From contig JABELC010000001.1 of the NCBI GenBank assembly GCA_028455995.1, positions 2,840,501 through 2,904,500 of the forward strand: a stretch of 64,000 nt of DNA, read 5' to 3'. This document shows positions 35,856 to 47,642 of this stretch, in pieces. Positions within the stretch are counted from its first letter, which is position 1, and every line of letters starts with the position of its first letter. Source of the stretch: Scleromitrula shiraiana (lineage: Eukaryota; Ascomycota; Leotiomycetes; Helotiales; Sclerotiniaceae). The position numbers and the translations under genes are program-made. Under the pieces are notes generated by a model. That model had not been told where the DNA came from. It did no database searches and saw nothing but the letters and a program-made list of their open reading frames with translations.

Positions 35856-38103
35856 TATTTGGTTTCACATACGATCGACCATTCGATGTTGAAATTTGTT
35901 GCGTGGTTGGATGGTAAATTGGGGTTTCTTTGGAATGATTCAAGGTTGGATGTCGTGGAGGAGGGGGTTAATGAAGAAATCGTTCACGTCCTTATTAAAG
36001 GAAGATTAAAATCGTGGCAGCAGTTCGAAAGATAAAAGATTGTTAAAAAAAATCGAACATTGATTGATAGATAAACTCAGTGTCCTTATGTTTTTCTGAA
36101 AATATAAATAATTAATTGTAGTCGTGGTGCGACGATTGAATTGATGGGCATGAAGAGGTGTGATTTCCCTCGAACGATTTCTTGCCGACCTGATGTTCCT
36201 TACGTAATAGAGTATCCACTAAATCTAGCCTCTAGCATCAATCTGGTCAATTTGAACTCCACAATTCCTTGATCTGATAAAAAAAATCTCAAATTCAATC
36301 TCCCAGCTTTTTTTTTTTTATACATTTCCTTTCTTACCTTCATAATCCCCCCCCCTTCTTATCTACTACCGGTACTATTTACTCATACCAAGGTATCGCG
36401 ACAACATACAAATGAAACATTACAAGAAACATCAAATATCATATATTTAACAGTAAGTAATATCAGATGAATACTCGAATATTAATTAATATGTATGTAC
36501 ATGAATATCCGAAAAAAGAAACAAACATCTTAATATTTTCATCTCGTGCGATACACGTGAGAGAAAAGAGAATCAAGAAAGTATACTTTATGACGCAATT
36601 ACCTGATATATATTTTCTTTGAGTGCTCTGAAGATATATTATTTTATTGTCTACGTATTCTATTTCTCCATCCATGCATATATCCTTACTTACCGTTTTG
36701 TGTCGCGTTTGGCGATTTCTTATTCCTCGAGCTTTGATCTGATTTGTCTCGATATCTTGGGATCGTCATGCAATGTGCACGTTCGGCTCATGTGAGATGA
36801 ACACCTCATCGTATTCGATTGGAAAAATGTCGTGCATGGTGGTGGGAACATGATAATCAAAAGTCCTATAAGGCTGAGGTCTAGCCTGTTCTTGGACTCG
36901 CTCGTGCTTCTATGTGGGTTGATTGTGGTCTCGAAAGGCGCTTCTTTCACTTGTATGTTGTGATTTTCTTAGCTATTGTGTACATATGAAGAATAAGTCA
37001 AGTGCGATGAACGTTCTCATTTGTTATACCAATCAAGATTGGAATGAAAAATCCTATATCCATATGTAATCCTTACAGCTCGATACCATTGTGTCGAGAT
37101 CATCATCGTCGAAATAAGCTTCTCTTCCCCTGTAAGATAAATAATCGCGCCGGTGGTAAATCTTACCCGTTTTCCCCAGACATTATGGATCCTAGCACCG
37201 ATCCCTCTTTAAGTGGCTGCAGCCATCATTGTTCTGTCCAATTCAATATAATACAGTACCATGTTCACAGAAAAAATACACCGGCTGTTGTATTCAGCCG
37301 ATATGATAACAAATCGTGGAACAGGAAACAAAAGCAAAGCAAACCATTCAGATGTAAGTTATGGGATGCGATTGCATCATTGAGATCAGGCACTACGTAT
37401 ACTCTAATCTTATCTATCTTAGGGGAGATGCCCCACAACAACATGACGAACGACTTCAGAGTTCAGTGAATGTGAAGACGGATATTCAAGTTAACACACA
37501 CTTTCTTGCTATGTATCTCTATGATCAAATACGTATGTATTCTGTATCTGTATCTGATTCGTCTTAATTCATGTCAATCAATCAATCATGAACATTAATT
37601 CCATGAACTAGCCCATTTCGTCGGAACATATTTTCATATCCATATCCATGTTACTCCAGTGATAAAGCCAAGCACAAGGAAAACGAGAAAGGCAAGGGGA
37701 TATGAACTAAGCAAGAAAAAAGAACCAATTACAGAATACATATGTATGTCATGAAGGAAAAAAGGAAAAGCATTATTAAAAACGCACTCCCATATTCCAT
37801 TATCATGCCATATGCGTATATTAGTAAGAAAGGCCCATTTATATCCAGCCAAACAAACTATCATTAACATGACAGACATTTAGATGCAAATGCTTATTTT
37901 GTGCATGCAAAAATAACATACCCATTTCGCCTTCATGTGATTTCATGCTATGCCGCAAGCCCGCAAGTTGACAAATGAAAGGAAAAAGGTAGGTCGTTAT
38001 TACAAGGGGGGGGGGGGGGGGGGGGTGTTGTGTAGAACTAGAAACTCATAGGTTCACATCAAATGCGAGAGCCTGGAGCTAGTTGGATTTTGTGCGATCG
38101 AGC
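35856..38103. other. Intergenic, 2.2 kb
   Basis: Promoter of the KDM4 gene plus a long spacer and the 3' region of the Yag7-like gene. It contains poly-A/T runs (about 36048, 36309) and a G20 run (38006-38025) shortly after the Yag7-like stop. No convincing coding exon was seen. Confidence 0.5.
38006..38025. repeat. G20 homopolymer
   Basis: Twenty consecutive G about 80 bases beyond the stop codon of the Yag7-like gene, C-rich in that gene's sense, probably within its 3' UTR. Confidence 0.9.
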
Positions 38104-39744
38104 TTATGATGACTCTCCTCTTGGGGCACGGGGAGTTCCTCCACCTCGTGGGCCACCACGACCGCGTCCGCGATATCCCTCACGGTGTCCGCCACCACGA
38201 CGGAATCCATCACCTCGGCCACCTCGGCCTCGATATTCGCCACGACCTCGACGATTGACTTCATGGAAGCCATCGTTGGCGTTATTGTTGACTGGAGGAC
38301 TCACAGCAGCCTAAAAGAAAATCGTGAGTCAAGGATAATAGCAAGATCGACAGGAAATGGTCGACTTACTTCAGCAGGGCTTTCAGGTTGATCATCAGCC
38401 CAACTTTGAGTATTGGCAGGGGCAGCAGGAGTAGCAGTGACGCCAGCATCCGTCTCCGCAGCATCGCGAGGAACCTGAACCCACTCTTGTGATGTAGACA
38501 AATCATTGTTGTTCTCCCAATTTGCCTCGGCAGCTGCATTACCCCCTTCACCAAAGGATGAGTTAAGAGGAATGCCTTGAGCTTCTTCGAATGTTGGTTC
38601 TTGGTGACCATTGGTCAAGGAAGATGTAACAGGATCATCGATCTCGGTCAAGCCAGCGTTGATAATGGTAGGATCGCTTTGGGAAGGATGCTCGGTGGAC
38701 TCGTTATCACTATCGGTTTCTTCGGGGGCGGTGAAAAGAGAGGCAGGTAATGCGAGAGCAATTGCCTTGACGTCGCAATCTATAAGCTAAATTAGAAAAA
38801 ATCTAATATGGTTAGAATTGTAAATCTTACAGGTAGTTTTGATTTCCTCTCCGGTGAGAGAAAAAACAATTTCGTCAGAACCTTTGATCAACTTGGTCAT
38901 GGCACATACAGCGCTGTCATCTCCGGTATAGAACTGAGTGAGAAGATCCTCAATAGCCTTGTTCTCATCAAGTTCAGGATTATATTGGGAGCTTCGACGT
39001 AATGAAGCTAGGCAGAGAAACCTGGCAATAAGATACAAAGCTTGCTCTTGCTCACTCTCCTTCTCTATTGTAATGCACTCCTTGACTGCATTAACCTGCT
39101 CCTCGAGTTCCTTACTGGCGCGTTCGTTGAATGCTCTCTCAAAATCACGCTTCTCAATCTGGATTTTGACCTTGTATTCTTGATCAAATTTCTTGTACTG
39201 ATCGATTTGTTCATTGAGCTGCGCCAAAGTAGCTTCAAGAGTTGGCTTCTTTAGGATTTGTGCCTTTTGGTCAGCATTAATTTTTTTAGAAGCAACCAAC
39301 TCGTCCAAGCTCTTGCCAGGGTTTTCGGCGAGGACATTATCAACTTTGGAAGCGTTGGTCTGTGCAATATGCAATTAGCAATTTGTCTAAGATCACCATG
39401 CATGGAGTTATAACTCACGATCTTCTTGGTGACGTTACGGATGTTCCTAAGATTTGATGTTAGCTCACTTCAATCTCAACGATCTGGCAACAAGAATAGC
39501 ACAAGAAGCTGGATTTTTGAGGTTATAAGAGAACTTACTTGTACAGCTCCTTGATATATGGACTTTCATAACTGCCATCGCCATTGCTGCTTTCTGTCGT
39601 TACTGGTGCTTCACTGGAGGTCTTTTCTGGAGCAGGAGTTGTAGGTTTTGGGATTTCTTTAATAGCCTCAGACTTGGCCTTCTTCTTTCTGGCAGATTTG
39701 GATTCAGGCTTAGAAGCTGGATTTTGAGTCATGGAAGCAGCCAT
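38104..39744 (-). CDS. Yag7-like RGG-box protein
   Basis: Five exons: 39744-39539, 39446-39419 (28 nt), 39359-38831, 38779-38370, 38310-38104; 1380 nt, 459 aa. The N terminus is lysine-rich (KSARKKKAKSE), then comes the conserved block YESPYIKELYKNIRNVTKKI, then NASKVD and a long helical/coiled-coil region (about 80-200). An acidic, Gln/Asn-rich middle follows, and the C-terminal tail is an RGG box with many RGRGG/RGGG repeats, a usual RNA-binding and arginine-methylation site. I recall fungal proteins with this layout annotated as YAG7-like; function is poorly known, and ribosome- or mRNA-associated is the best inference. The 28-nt second exon is set by the conserved KNIRNVTKKI reading. Confidence 0.8.
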
Positions 39745-40669
39745 TGTGGGTAATTTTGCGACTGATCGTGGGATTGAATGTTTGTGTGATACAGAGGTTC
39801 TTAAGAAAAGAAGTTGTCAAGTCGAGATATTTTATGATGTGTTGTAGTTATTTTATTTATTGATTGTAAAAGAGATTTGATACAAGATGGAAGAAATTAT
39901 TGGAATATGATGTGGTTTTTAGATTTGGGATCGAAGTGAAGTGAAGTGAAGTGAAGTAGATGAAATATATTCTGGTGTGATTGTTAAATAAAGTAAATTC
40001 AACAAAATGTGAGCTTTCAGGTCAGGTTGGGGGAGGGGGAGGGAATTATTATTATTATTTCAATCGGAACCTTGTCGACCTTAGCGAACGTGGAAGAAGG
40101 AATTAGAAGATCATCCACCAAATATCATGGACGCCTTGGGCGTCTTTCGATGCCAACTGCCAATTAAATAAACCTAACAACCTAACAACCTAACAACCTA
40201 ACAATCTAACAACCTAACAATTTATTATTACTATAGCTATAAAATCCATATCAAAATATATTTATCTTTACAAGTCGACAGTTAAACTTTCTACATCCAT
40301 CATCAATACAATACATACATACACATATATAGATTATAATGAATTCGTTTCCCAGTGGACCATACTTTTTATTTTAAATACTTTCCGATAATAGCTTCTA
40401 CTAGTATCTAGGACATACCCCTGTTTCTCTGTTTCTCAATCGGTACCTGAAAGTTATTCAGCCTTGTCCTGAATTTCTTTGAAACGAACTCTCTATTCGC
40501 GCCAACTAGAAGTTATTGTCTCTAAGCTCTCTGAATATTCATAATCACACGTAATGCTTCCTGGCATATTCGTTGATGGATTTGAGATATGAGGCGTGTA
40601 TTAACTTCAATCCTCAAGTCTCGTTATAATGTCTCTCACTACCCCTCTTCGAGGCTCGATTTTCTTTAT
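39745..40669. other. Intergenic between Yag7-like and CENP-W-like genes
   Basis: Both flanking genes are minus strand. Pentamer GTGAA repeats lie at about 39934-39960, and an AACAACCT/CTAACAA tandem at about 40174-40220. No gene seen. Confidence 0.5.
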
Positions 40670-41113
40670 TCATCCCTTGAATTTGGAAAGCGATAACTGA
40701 TACCAGATCTCGTCAGTATATTTTTGGTGCGCAACCATTAGTAGAATGCTTATTCTTACCTCAGTAACTTTCTTCACGCTTTTGGCACTAATTCCTCGTT
40801 CTCCAGCTTGCTTTGCATTGATACTAGCTTCCTTCATTAAACTATAAGAAATATTCATTATCAGTATAATTTCATCTATGATTGTTTCGCGGAAGATAAC
40901 CGATGCTGAAATGAACATACGTTTCAAGAAAGAGAGTGTAGTTCAAGAATATCTATTATATGATTCATGAATTAGCACATAGACTTGTATCAGTGAGGAC
41001 GCGTTATTGATACATACCAATACGTCAACATTTTTGCTGAGATTACGTTTAGAATGAGCCTTGACTATCTTCTTGAGTGTTGCCCGAGGATATAATTTTT
41101 GTGCAGGGGCCAT
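40670..41113 (-). CDS. Small histone-fold protein, CENP-W-like
   Basis: Four tiny exons: 41113-41018, 40952-40921, 40841-40760, 40696-40670; 237 nt, 78 aa. None of the pieces is long enough to stand out, so the gene is easily missed. The joined protein begins MAPAQKLYPRATLKKIVKAH and contains RNLSKNVDVLIFL, EASINAKQAGERGISAKS and a C-terminal LSKFKG. This is the three-helix layout of CENP-W (human about 88 aa), partner of CENP-T in the inner kinetochore; yeast Wip1 is the counterpart. The INAK...RGISAKSV stretch matches the histone-fold loop 2/helix 3 region of the family. Donors are GTATGT, GTATGT and GTAAGA. All phases agree. An NF-Y/CBF-type histone-fold subunit is the alternative. Confidence 0.78.
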
Positions 41114-41625
41114 GCTTTAATTTAAAAGACAAAAATGTCTTCTCGTTCGAATTGATAGACAGCTGGAGTGGAGTGATGAGTGTATTTTGAGGTTATTGAT
41201 AGTTCAAGAACGGGGTTCGGAACTTTGTAAGGCTTGAAAACTCAACACAAACCGATGCTTTTCGTAGCCTTGCGAATCGATAACTTTAATTGGGACATAT
41301 TATACCGGAGTTCCACTATTCATGGAGCCGCTTTTAAGCGAACTCCGAGCATCACCTGAGCAGATGGGTTAACCTAATCTCAACTCGATAAGTGGGCTTT
41401 ATCGTCCCCCCTCCTGCTGCATTAATAAGTAAGTTATGTGTCTATAGAATAACTCTGAATTCTTGCATAGTGTTGGAATTTCCTTAAATACTTCTCAAAC
41501 CCCTCTACCAACTTTTTCTTCAAGTATTCTTGAATTTGAATTTCTTCTACCTAAAGTTCAATTTGTCTGGCATCAGACCTAAACAGCTAAACAGTGTGTA
41601 TCACGAGCCAAGATATATCGACAAC
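41114..41625. promoter_or_regulatory. Divergent promoter region of CENP-W-like and APE2-like genes
   Basis: The 512-bp region between two oppositely oriented starts. An upstream in-frame ATG for the peptidase (41530) would add an N-terminal extension that could be a mitochondrial signal, but the 41626 start has the better context. Confidence 0.55.
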
Positions 41626-44600
41626 ATGGCTTCATCTATACAGGATCGAGATATTCTTCCAGATTCTATCAAACCTTTTCATTATGCACTTTCGATCTAC
41701 GATATTGAGTTTGGGGGTGCTTTTAGTTACCAAGGAACAGTAGATATCTATTCCAAAATCAACAAGACAGTCAAAGATATTACTCTCAATGCTCATCTAT
41801 TGAAAGTTCACGAAGCTGAAGTATTCTTGACTTCTGAAAAGACTTCCCGGTCTGTTAAGTCTAGTGGGATCTCTTATGATACCAAGGCTCAACGTGTAAC
41901 ACTCAACTTTCCCGATGAGCTTCCAATAACCGAAAATGTTCATCTATCGATCAAATTTCAAGGAACTATCAACAATGACATGGCTGGATTCTATTATTCG
42001 AAATATAAACCTAAGGTCGCCCAGGCGGCATCTGTACCTAGGGTCGATGATTTTCATTGTCAGTTCAGCACTCAGTTTGAATCATCTGACGCTCGTAGAG
42101 CGTTTCCTTGTTTCGATGAGCCCAATTTGAAGGCAACATTTGATTTCGAGATCGAGGCTCCTAAAGATCAAGTTGTCTTGAGCAATATGCCAAAGAAGGG
42201 CTCTAGAGATACCAAAGATGGATTCCAGTTTGTGGAGTTTGAGAGAACACCAGTCATGAGCACTTATCTTCTTGCTTGGGCAATGGGAGATTTCGAATAC
42301 ATCGAAGATTTCACAAAGCGTGAATATAATGGCAAACCTATCCCTGTCCGTGTATATACCACTAGAGGTTTGATAGATCAAGCCCAGTATGCACTCGAGC
42401 ATGCACCCAAAACCATTGACTTTTTGTCCGAAAGCTTTGATCTTGACTACCCACTTCCAAAGGCCGATCTTCTTGCTGTTCATGAATTTGTAAGTCATTT
42501 TGTTATCTTACCTGTCACATATATGTATCTTTTTCATTATCATGTACAATAAAAATGGTTTTATGTGCATGGTTCCGTAACTTTCATGTGTGATTGTTAC
42601 TTGCCTTCTTCATCATTTCATACACTTTATCTCGAGGACATTGTACTAACCATGTTTCTAGTCACATGGAGCGTATGTTAGCCTGATCCATCTTATCCCC
42701 CATTCTCTGGTCTTTTGATTGCTAACATAATATTACAGTATGGAGAACTGGGGTCTTGTGAGTTTTGTATGTCTCGGTTTCAGATGAGGGATTACTGATC
42801 TTCGTTAGGTTACCTATCGTACTACTGCTGTGCTATTTGATGAAAAGACATCGGATATTAGATTCAAGAATCGAATTGCATACGTTGTAGCCCACGAGCT
42901 TGCGCATCAATGGTTTGGTAATTTAGTCACTATGGATTGGTGGAGTGAGTTATGGCTTAACGAAGGCTTTGCTACTTGGGTTGGATGGCTTGCAGTAGAC
43001 CACTTCCATCCTGATTGGAATGTTTGGGCACAATTTGTGGCCGAAGGTATGCAAACTGTTCTGGGTCTTGATGCTTTGCGAAGCTCCCATCCAATTCATG
43101 TCGTCGTCAAAGATGCCTTGGATGTTGACCAAATTTTCGACAATATCAGTTACCTTAAGGGATCCTCGGTGTTACGAATGTTATCAACTCATCTTGGCCA
43201 GAAAACATTTTTGAAGGGTGTATCAGAGTATCTGAAAACTCATGCCTATGGCAATGCTACCAGCCAAGATTTATGGTCAGCTTTGAGTAAAGCTTCAGGT
43301 GAGGATGTCAAAGCTTTGATGGATCCATGGATTAGCACAATTGGATATCCAGTCATCACTGTGGCAGAAGAGCCTGGTCAAATTAGTCTCAGACAGAGTC
43401 GATATCTCTCAACTGGAGATGTAAAAGCTGAAGAAGATGAAACGGTTTGGTGGGTGCCATTGGATTTCCACGGAAAATCTGGTAGCAAAGATGTCACGAA
43501 GATTGCACTCACTCAAAAGGAAGATACAATTAGGGATATTGATGACTCATTCTACAAACTCAATTCCAATAACGCAGGATACTGTCGAGTTAACTATCCT
43601 CCGGCCAGATTAACTAAGCTAGGAACACAATTCGATCGTCTTGGTCTCAGCGATAAAATTGGTGAATATGAATGCTGTCCGTTTAAATGGTGTAAAGGCT
43701 AATCCAACTATAGGTTTGATTGGTGATGCTGGTCATCTAACAATTTCTGGGGAGGCGAGTGCTACATCATTTTTGGCTTTGGTGAAAAATCTTTCAAACG
43801 AGGACAACTACTTCGTTTGGTCCAGAATTCTTTCACCATGCGGAACTCTTAAGTCAATCTTTGCGGAAGACACTGAAATTATGAATGGCATGAAAGCTTT
43901 CATTTTGAAGTTAGTTGCTTCTGCAGTAGAGAAGATAGGATGGGAACAACCAGCAGGTGAAGACTTTTTGACATCAAGACTTCGTCCTTTGTTGATTCAA
44001 TCAGCTGGTTTGAATGGTCATAAGGAGTAAGTACTACCGATTCATTTAATACTTCGATCCATGTACAAATAATTAACAAATCGAAGGATCATCGCTGAAG
44101 CTCAACGACGATTCGAACTTTACACCAGTGGTAAAAATAGATCAGCCATAGCCCCAAGTTTGAGAGGAGCCATTTTTGGAATCTCTGTCCGATATGGTGG
44201 CAAATCCGAATATGATGCTGTTAAGAAAGAATGGTACGAAACCACTTCAGTGGATGGTAAGGAAATCACTCTTCGTCAATTGGGACGAACCAAAGTTCCC
44301 GAACTCATATCCGATTACTTCAATTTCCTTTTCAATGAAGTCGCTACTCAGGATACCCATACTGGTGCCACTGCTTTAGCTTCCAATTCTGAAACGAGAT
44401 ATCAACTTTGGGAATATATTCAAGATAATTTTGACACTATTTTTGAGAGATTGTAAGTTAACACATATACGTCTGATATCTTCCTGTCTGGAGTTGCTGA
44501 CACTTCTTTCCCTATAGATCAGCAAATATGGTTGTCTTTGATCGATTCATCAAACTCAGTTTGATCAATTTCTCGGACGACAAAGTCAATGAGGAGATTC

Positions 44601-44743
44601 AGAATTTCTTCAAGGATAGAAACAATAGAGGATATGATCGTTCGTTGGCAATCGTGGAGGAATCTATTAAGGGGAGAGCTGCTATGAAGAAGAGAGATAG
44701 GGATGTTGTTTTGGAGTGGTTGAAAACCAATGGATATTGTTAA
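41626..44743 (+). CDS. APE2: M1-family aminopeptidase (Ape2/Aap1-like)
   Basis: Seven exons: 41626-42489, 42662-42672, 42739-42757, 42809-43661, 43714-44026, 44087-44452, 44518-44743; 2652 nt, 883 aa. The exopeptidase GAMEN motif (291-295) is divided among the 11-nt and 19-nt microexons. The zinc site HELAH is at 327-331, with the third ligand Glu about 350 in WLNEGFATW. The M1 N-terminal beta domain and the C-terminal ERAP1-like helical domain complete the usual length. It trims neutral or basic N-terminal residues from peptides, probably in cytosol or vacuole/periplasm as for yeast Ape2/Aap1. The start at 41626 is in CAACATGGC context; 41530 would extend it by 32 codons. Confidence 0.93.
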
Positions 44744-45370
44744 GGAGAAGGGGGAAAATAGATATATGTAGCTGGTTGGAAGACCGGAACCCAAATAGCA
44801 ATGGTAGATCAAGAGAGTTGAACAATTTTTGAGACTCCCCCAAGCCCATACATAATATGTTAATCTCTTATATTACATGTTAAGATTCCCCCACGTCTCT
44901 TACAATTTTCGAGTCAATCTGTCTTCTAATATCTATTTAAAAAGTAAACATCTAGATATGTTTTAACCAAATCACTTGTATATTTTCTTGCTCATGCCAT
45001 ACCATGATATTCTCATTCAGGTCGAACAGATCTGAACGAAAGGCCCAAAAATATTTATTCTGGCACTATTAATTTGAAAACTATATAGTAGTTATTATAT
45101 CGACTCTTAAAACAACGCAATCGTAAAGGTATCGAAAAAAAAAAAAACACTTTCACCTCTAACCAAACGAAGGTTGGAGCGGGAGGGAGTCCATCAGAAT
45201 TGATAGAAAAAAGTGGCCACCATCACCACATAAAAATAACTCCACAAAATCGAAACAATATCTAAATGCCATAAATTACACCAACCATCTCCTCCACGGC
45301 CGGTATAGACACAAAAGACAAAATATTCACATCCTCAAGCCCGTACGGTTCAAAAAATGCCAAAAAATAC
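44744..45370. other. Intergenic, peptidase 3' region and tRNA downstream region
   Basis: No protein gene seen. Near the tRNA, AAAAAA runs (45362-45367 and just upstream) read as T6 on the tRNA strand and fit RNA polymerase III termination. Confidence 0.6.
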
Positions 45371-45469
45371 TGGAGCGGCAGGGAGTCGAACCCTGGACTT
45401 CATCGATGTTTCAATCACATGATCATGTGATGTTGCAAACGAGGCACTCTACCACTGAGTTACAGCCCC
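45371..45469 (-). tRNA. tRNA-Ala(UGC) with a palindromic intron
   Basis: The 99-nt unit on the minus strand opens GGGGCTGTAACTCAGTGG and closes TTCGACTCCC plus acceptor and A73. The acceptor arm includes a G3-U70 wobble pair, the alanine identity element. The D-stem ACTC/GAGT has an A-T pair where G-C is usual. The anticodon loop TTTGCAA gives TGC. An intron of about 27 nt follows the anticodon and contains the perfect 18-nt palindrome ATCACATGATCATGTGAT. The B-box (GGTTCGACTCC) is intact, the A-box nearly so. Two mismatches are visible: T6-C67 in the acceptor and C28-T42 in the anticodon stem. T6 runs follow the 3' end. It may be a functional minor copy or a degenerating one. Confidence 0.75.
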
Positions 45470-46523
45470 TGTGAGGAAGCAACCCATGTTTGGGCTGTTT
45501 GATGGGAGAACATAGATCAATTGAAAATATATATAATTATCATATAATCTGGAGCAATGGGATAACATTTTGGGCTTGTTTGAGGGAAATTGTTTTATTT
45601 AGTGATGTGTTATTGGAGAGGACTGTTAACATGTATATATTCCCTACATCAATTAGAACAACTTTTATTTTTTTTAAAAAAATAAGATTCTACAGTTCAT
45701 ATCGATCCTGTTATACCAAATCGATGATAAATTCCAAATGAAGGGGTATTTCCAGGTGCTGGAATTCCGACGCGGAGTTCACACTAGCGAAACTAGCTCT
45801 GCCATGCTGGTGATGCAATCGCGTTCAATTGATAATCGAGCAAAAAGATTCCCCAAGCATCTCATCGCTGGTATGCATGGCATGATGGAAAATAATAATC
45901 TAAGTCGCCGATTTTGCATTCTACATCGCTACAAGTATACATTTTGAATGTTCGGTTTGTATTCAAACCATGTAGAAAGAATATACAGATTATTCTTGTA
46001 TCATTGGGACATTCAAAAGAGATTTTGTATGGAGAATTCTAATTGTTCATATACTATTGGGACATTCAAAGCAGAATTCGGATATAGAACATCAGCGACT
46101 TATTTTATCAATGCAGACCCGGTTAGTTCTATGCTATGTCAATCACAGAGGCGTGCGCCTTCCACTGTAAGTACCAATAACGAATCGACCTCAAACTCGT
46201 TGCAACCTTTCGAAATACCTTCAGAATTTCCCTTTTTAGGGCATGTACGAAGCTTTGACGTGGGACTTTATATAAAGTTGATTTCTCAGCGTCTATGAAG
46301 CTGCTGCTTAGAAATCACAACTCCATCAATGCTGAGAAATCAATGTCGGAAAGGATTATCTTCTTTCTCCATATGCTTCTTGAAGTTTGTATCTAGGTAA
46401 GGGGACCATTAGAAGGTATTGGGGAGTATATAATGATGGAGGATTTCATTGTATCGTTCTTTCTTCATCATCTCTATCGACTTCCACTCCTATTTTAGTA
46501 TTCATTCTAAACTGCAATTCCAA
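45470..46523. other. Intergenic, OYE promoter region
   Basis: Contains a TATATAA box at about 46427-46433, some 90 bases before the OYE start, and an imperfect direct repeat around TTGGGACATTCAAA (about 46005-46019 and 46053-46066). No gene seen. Confidence 0.5.
46427..46433 (+). promoter_or_regulatory. TATA box of the Old Yellow Enzyme gene
   Basis: TATATAA about 91 bases upstream of the ATG at 46524. The spacing is compatible with a short leader. Confidence 0.5.
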
Positions 46524-47642
46524 ATGTCTTCCTCAACTCTTTTCAGTCCCATAAAGCTAGGAACAGCTAACCTCCAGCATCGGATCGCTATGGCACCCCT
46601 TACACGATACCGAGCCGACGATAACCATGTTCCCCTCCCCCACGTCGTCGAATACTACGAACAACGTGCTTCTGTCCCAGGCACATTAATCATATCCGAG
46701 GGAACTTTGATTGCGCCCAAAGCTTGCGGATGGAGAAACGCACCGGGGATATGGAATCAGGAACAAATTGACGGATGGAAGAAGATCACCACTGCTGTAC
46801 ACAAAAAGGAATCATTCATATATTTGCAGATAGCTGCGTTGGGACGAGCTGCCATTCCAGAGGTGTTGGAAAGTGAGGGACCTGGTACAAAAGTAAAGGC
46901 ACCAAGTGCAATCGCATATGAAGGGGGACCACAACCGGAAGCTTTGACTGAGGAGGAGATTGAGGAATATATTGTACTGTTCACACAAGCAGCGAAGAAT
47001 GCGATTGAAGCTGGATTTGACGGTGTTGAGGTACATGGCGCAAATGGTTATCTTCTCGATCAATTCATCCAGGATACATCGAACCTCCGCACTGATGCTT
47101 GGGGGGGAAGTATTGAAAAGAGAGCGCGGCTCTCCATCGAGGTCACCAAGTCTGTCGTTAATGCCATTGGGGCTGAGAGGACATCTTTTCGGATCAGTCC
47201 ATATTCGTCATTTCAGGATATGGGGATGAAAGATCCTGTCCCACAATTTACCTACTTGGTCGAGGAGCTCAAGAAGTTGAATTTATCATTCCTTCATATT
47301 GTTGAAGCTAGGATTTCTGGAGCCGAAGATCAAAAATCTCGTGACAAAATTGACTGGCTTGTCAATATTTGGGACAATACAAGTCCAGTGCTTATTGCAG
47401 GAGCATATACACCAGAATCTGCTAAGAAGACGGTGGATGAGAAATACAAAGGAAAGGATGTCATTATCGTGTTTGGGCGCTCGTTTACTTCGAATCCAGA
47501 CTTGCCATTTCGAATTAAGGAAGGCATCGCACTCGAGCCGCATGATAGAAGTTCATTCTATACTCCAAAGGAAGTAAAGGGATATTCAACTTGGGCATTT
47601 AGTGAAGAATTTGTAGCATATCAATCAGCAATTAAAGTGTAG
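46524..47642 (+). CDS. Old Yellow Enzyme-type NAD(P)H:flavin oxidoreductase
   Basis: Intronless, 372 aa, the usual OYE length. An FMN-binding TIM barrel is indicated by MAPLTRYRA near residue 23, the substrate-binding His171/Asn174 pair in VHGANGYLLDQF, the arginine in RISPYS, and the phosphate-site FGRSFTSNPDLP. Such enzymes reduce activated C=C bonds, and fungal ones act in stress response or in secondary pathways. The Trp normally found in the LQLW-ALGRAA stretch is missing (here LQIAALGRAA), which may change substrate choice. The gene has a TATA box and is not adjacent to an obvious biosynthetic core gene. The ATG at 46524 is used; an in-frame ATG at 46449 would add 25 residues that do not resemble the family. 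Confidence 0.9.
   Translation: MSSSTLFSPIKLGTANLQHRIAMAPLTRYRADDNHVPLPHVVEYYEQRASVPGTLIISEGTLIAPKACGWRNAPGIWNQEQIDGWKKITTAVHKKESFIYLQIAALGRAAIPEVLESEGPGTKVKAPSAIAYEGGPQPEALTEEEIEEYIVLFTQAAKNAIEAGFDGVEVHGANGYLLDQFIQDTSNLRTDAWGGSIEKRARLSIEVTKSVVNAIGAERTSFRISPYSSFQDMGMKDPVPQFTYLVEELKKLNLSFLHIVEARISGAEDQKSRDKIDWLVNIWDNTSPVLIAGAYTPESAKKTVDEKYKGKDVIIVFGRSFTSNPDLPFRIKEGIALEPHDRSSFYTPKEVKGYSTWAFSEEFVAYQSAIKV

Noticed and set aside
36463..37879. Small hydrophobic frames between the KDM4 and Yag7-like genes
   Set aside because: No conserved motif, no coherent intron structure, AT-rich sequence where random frames are expected.
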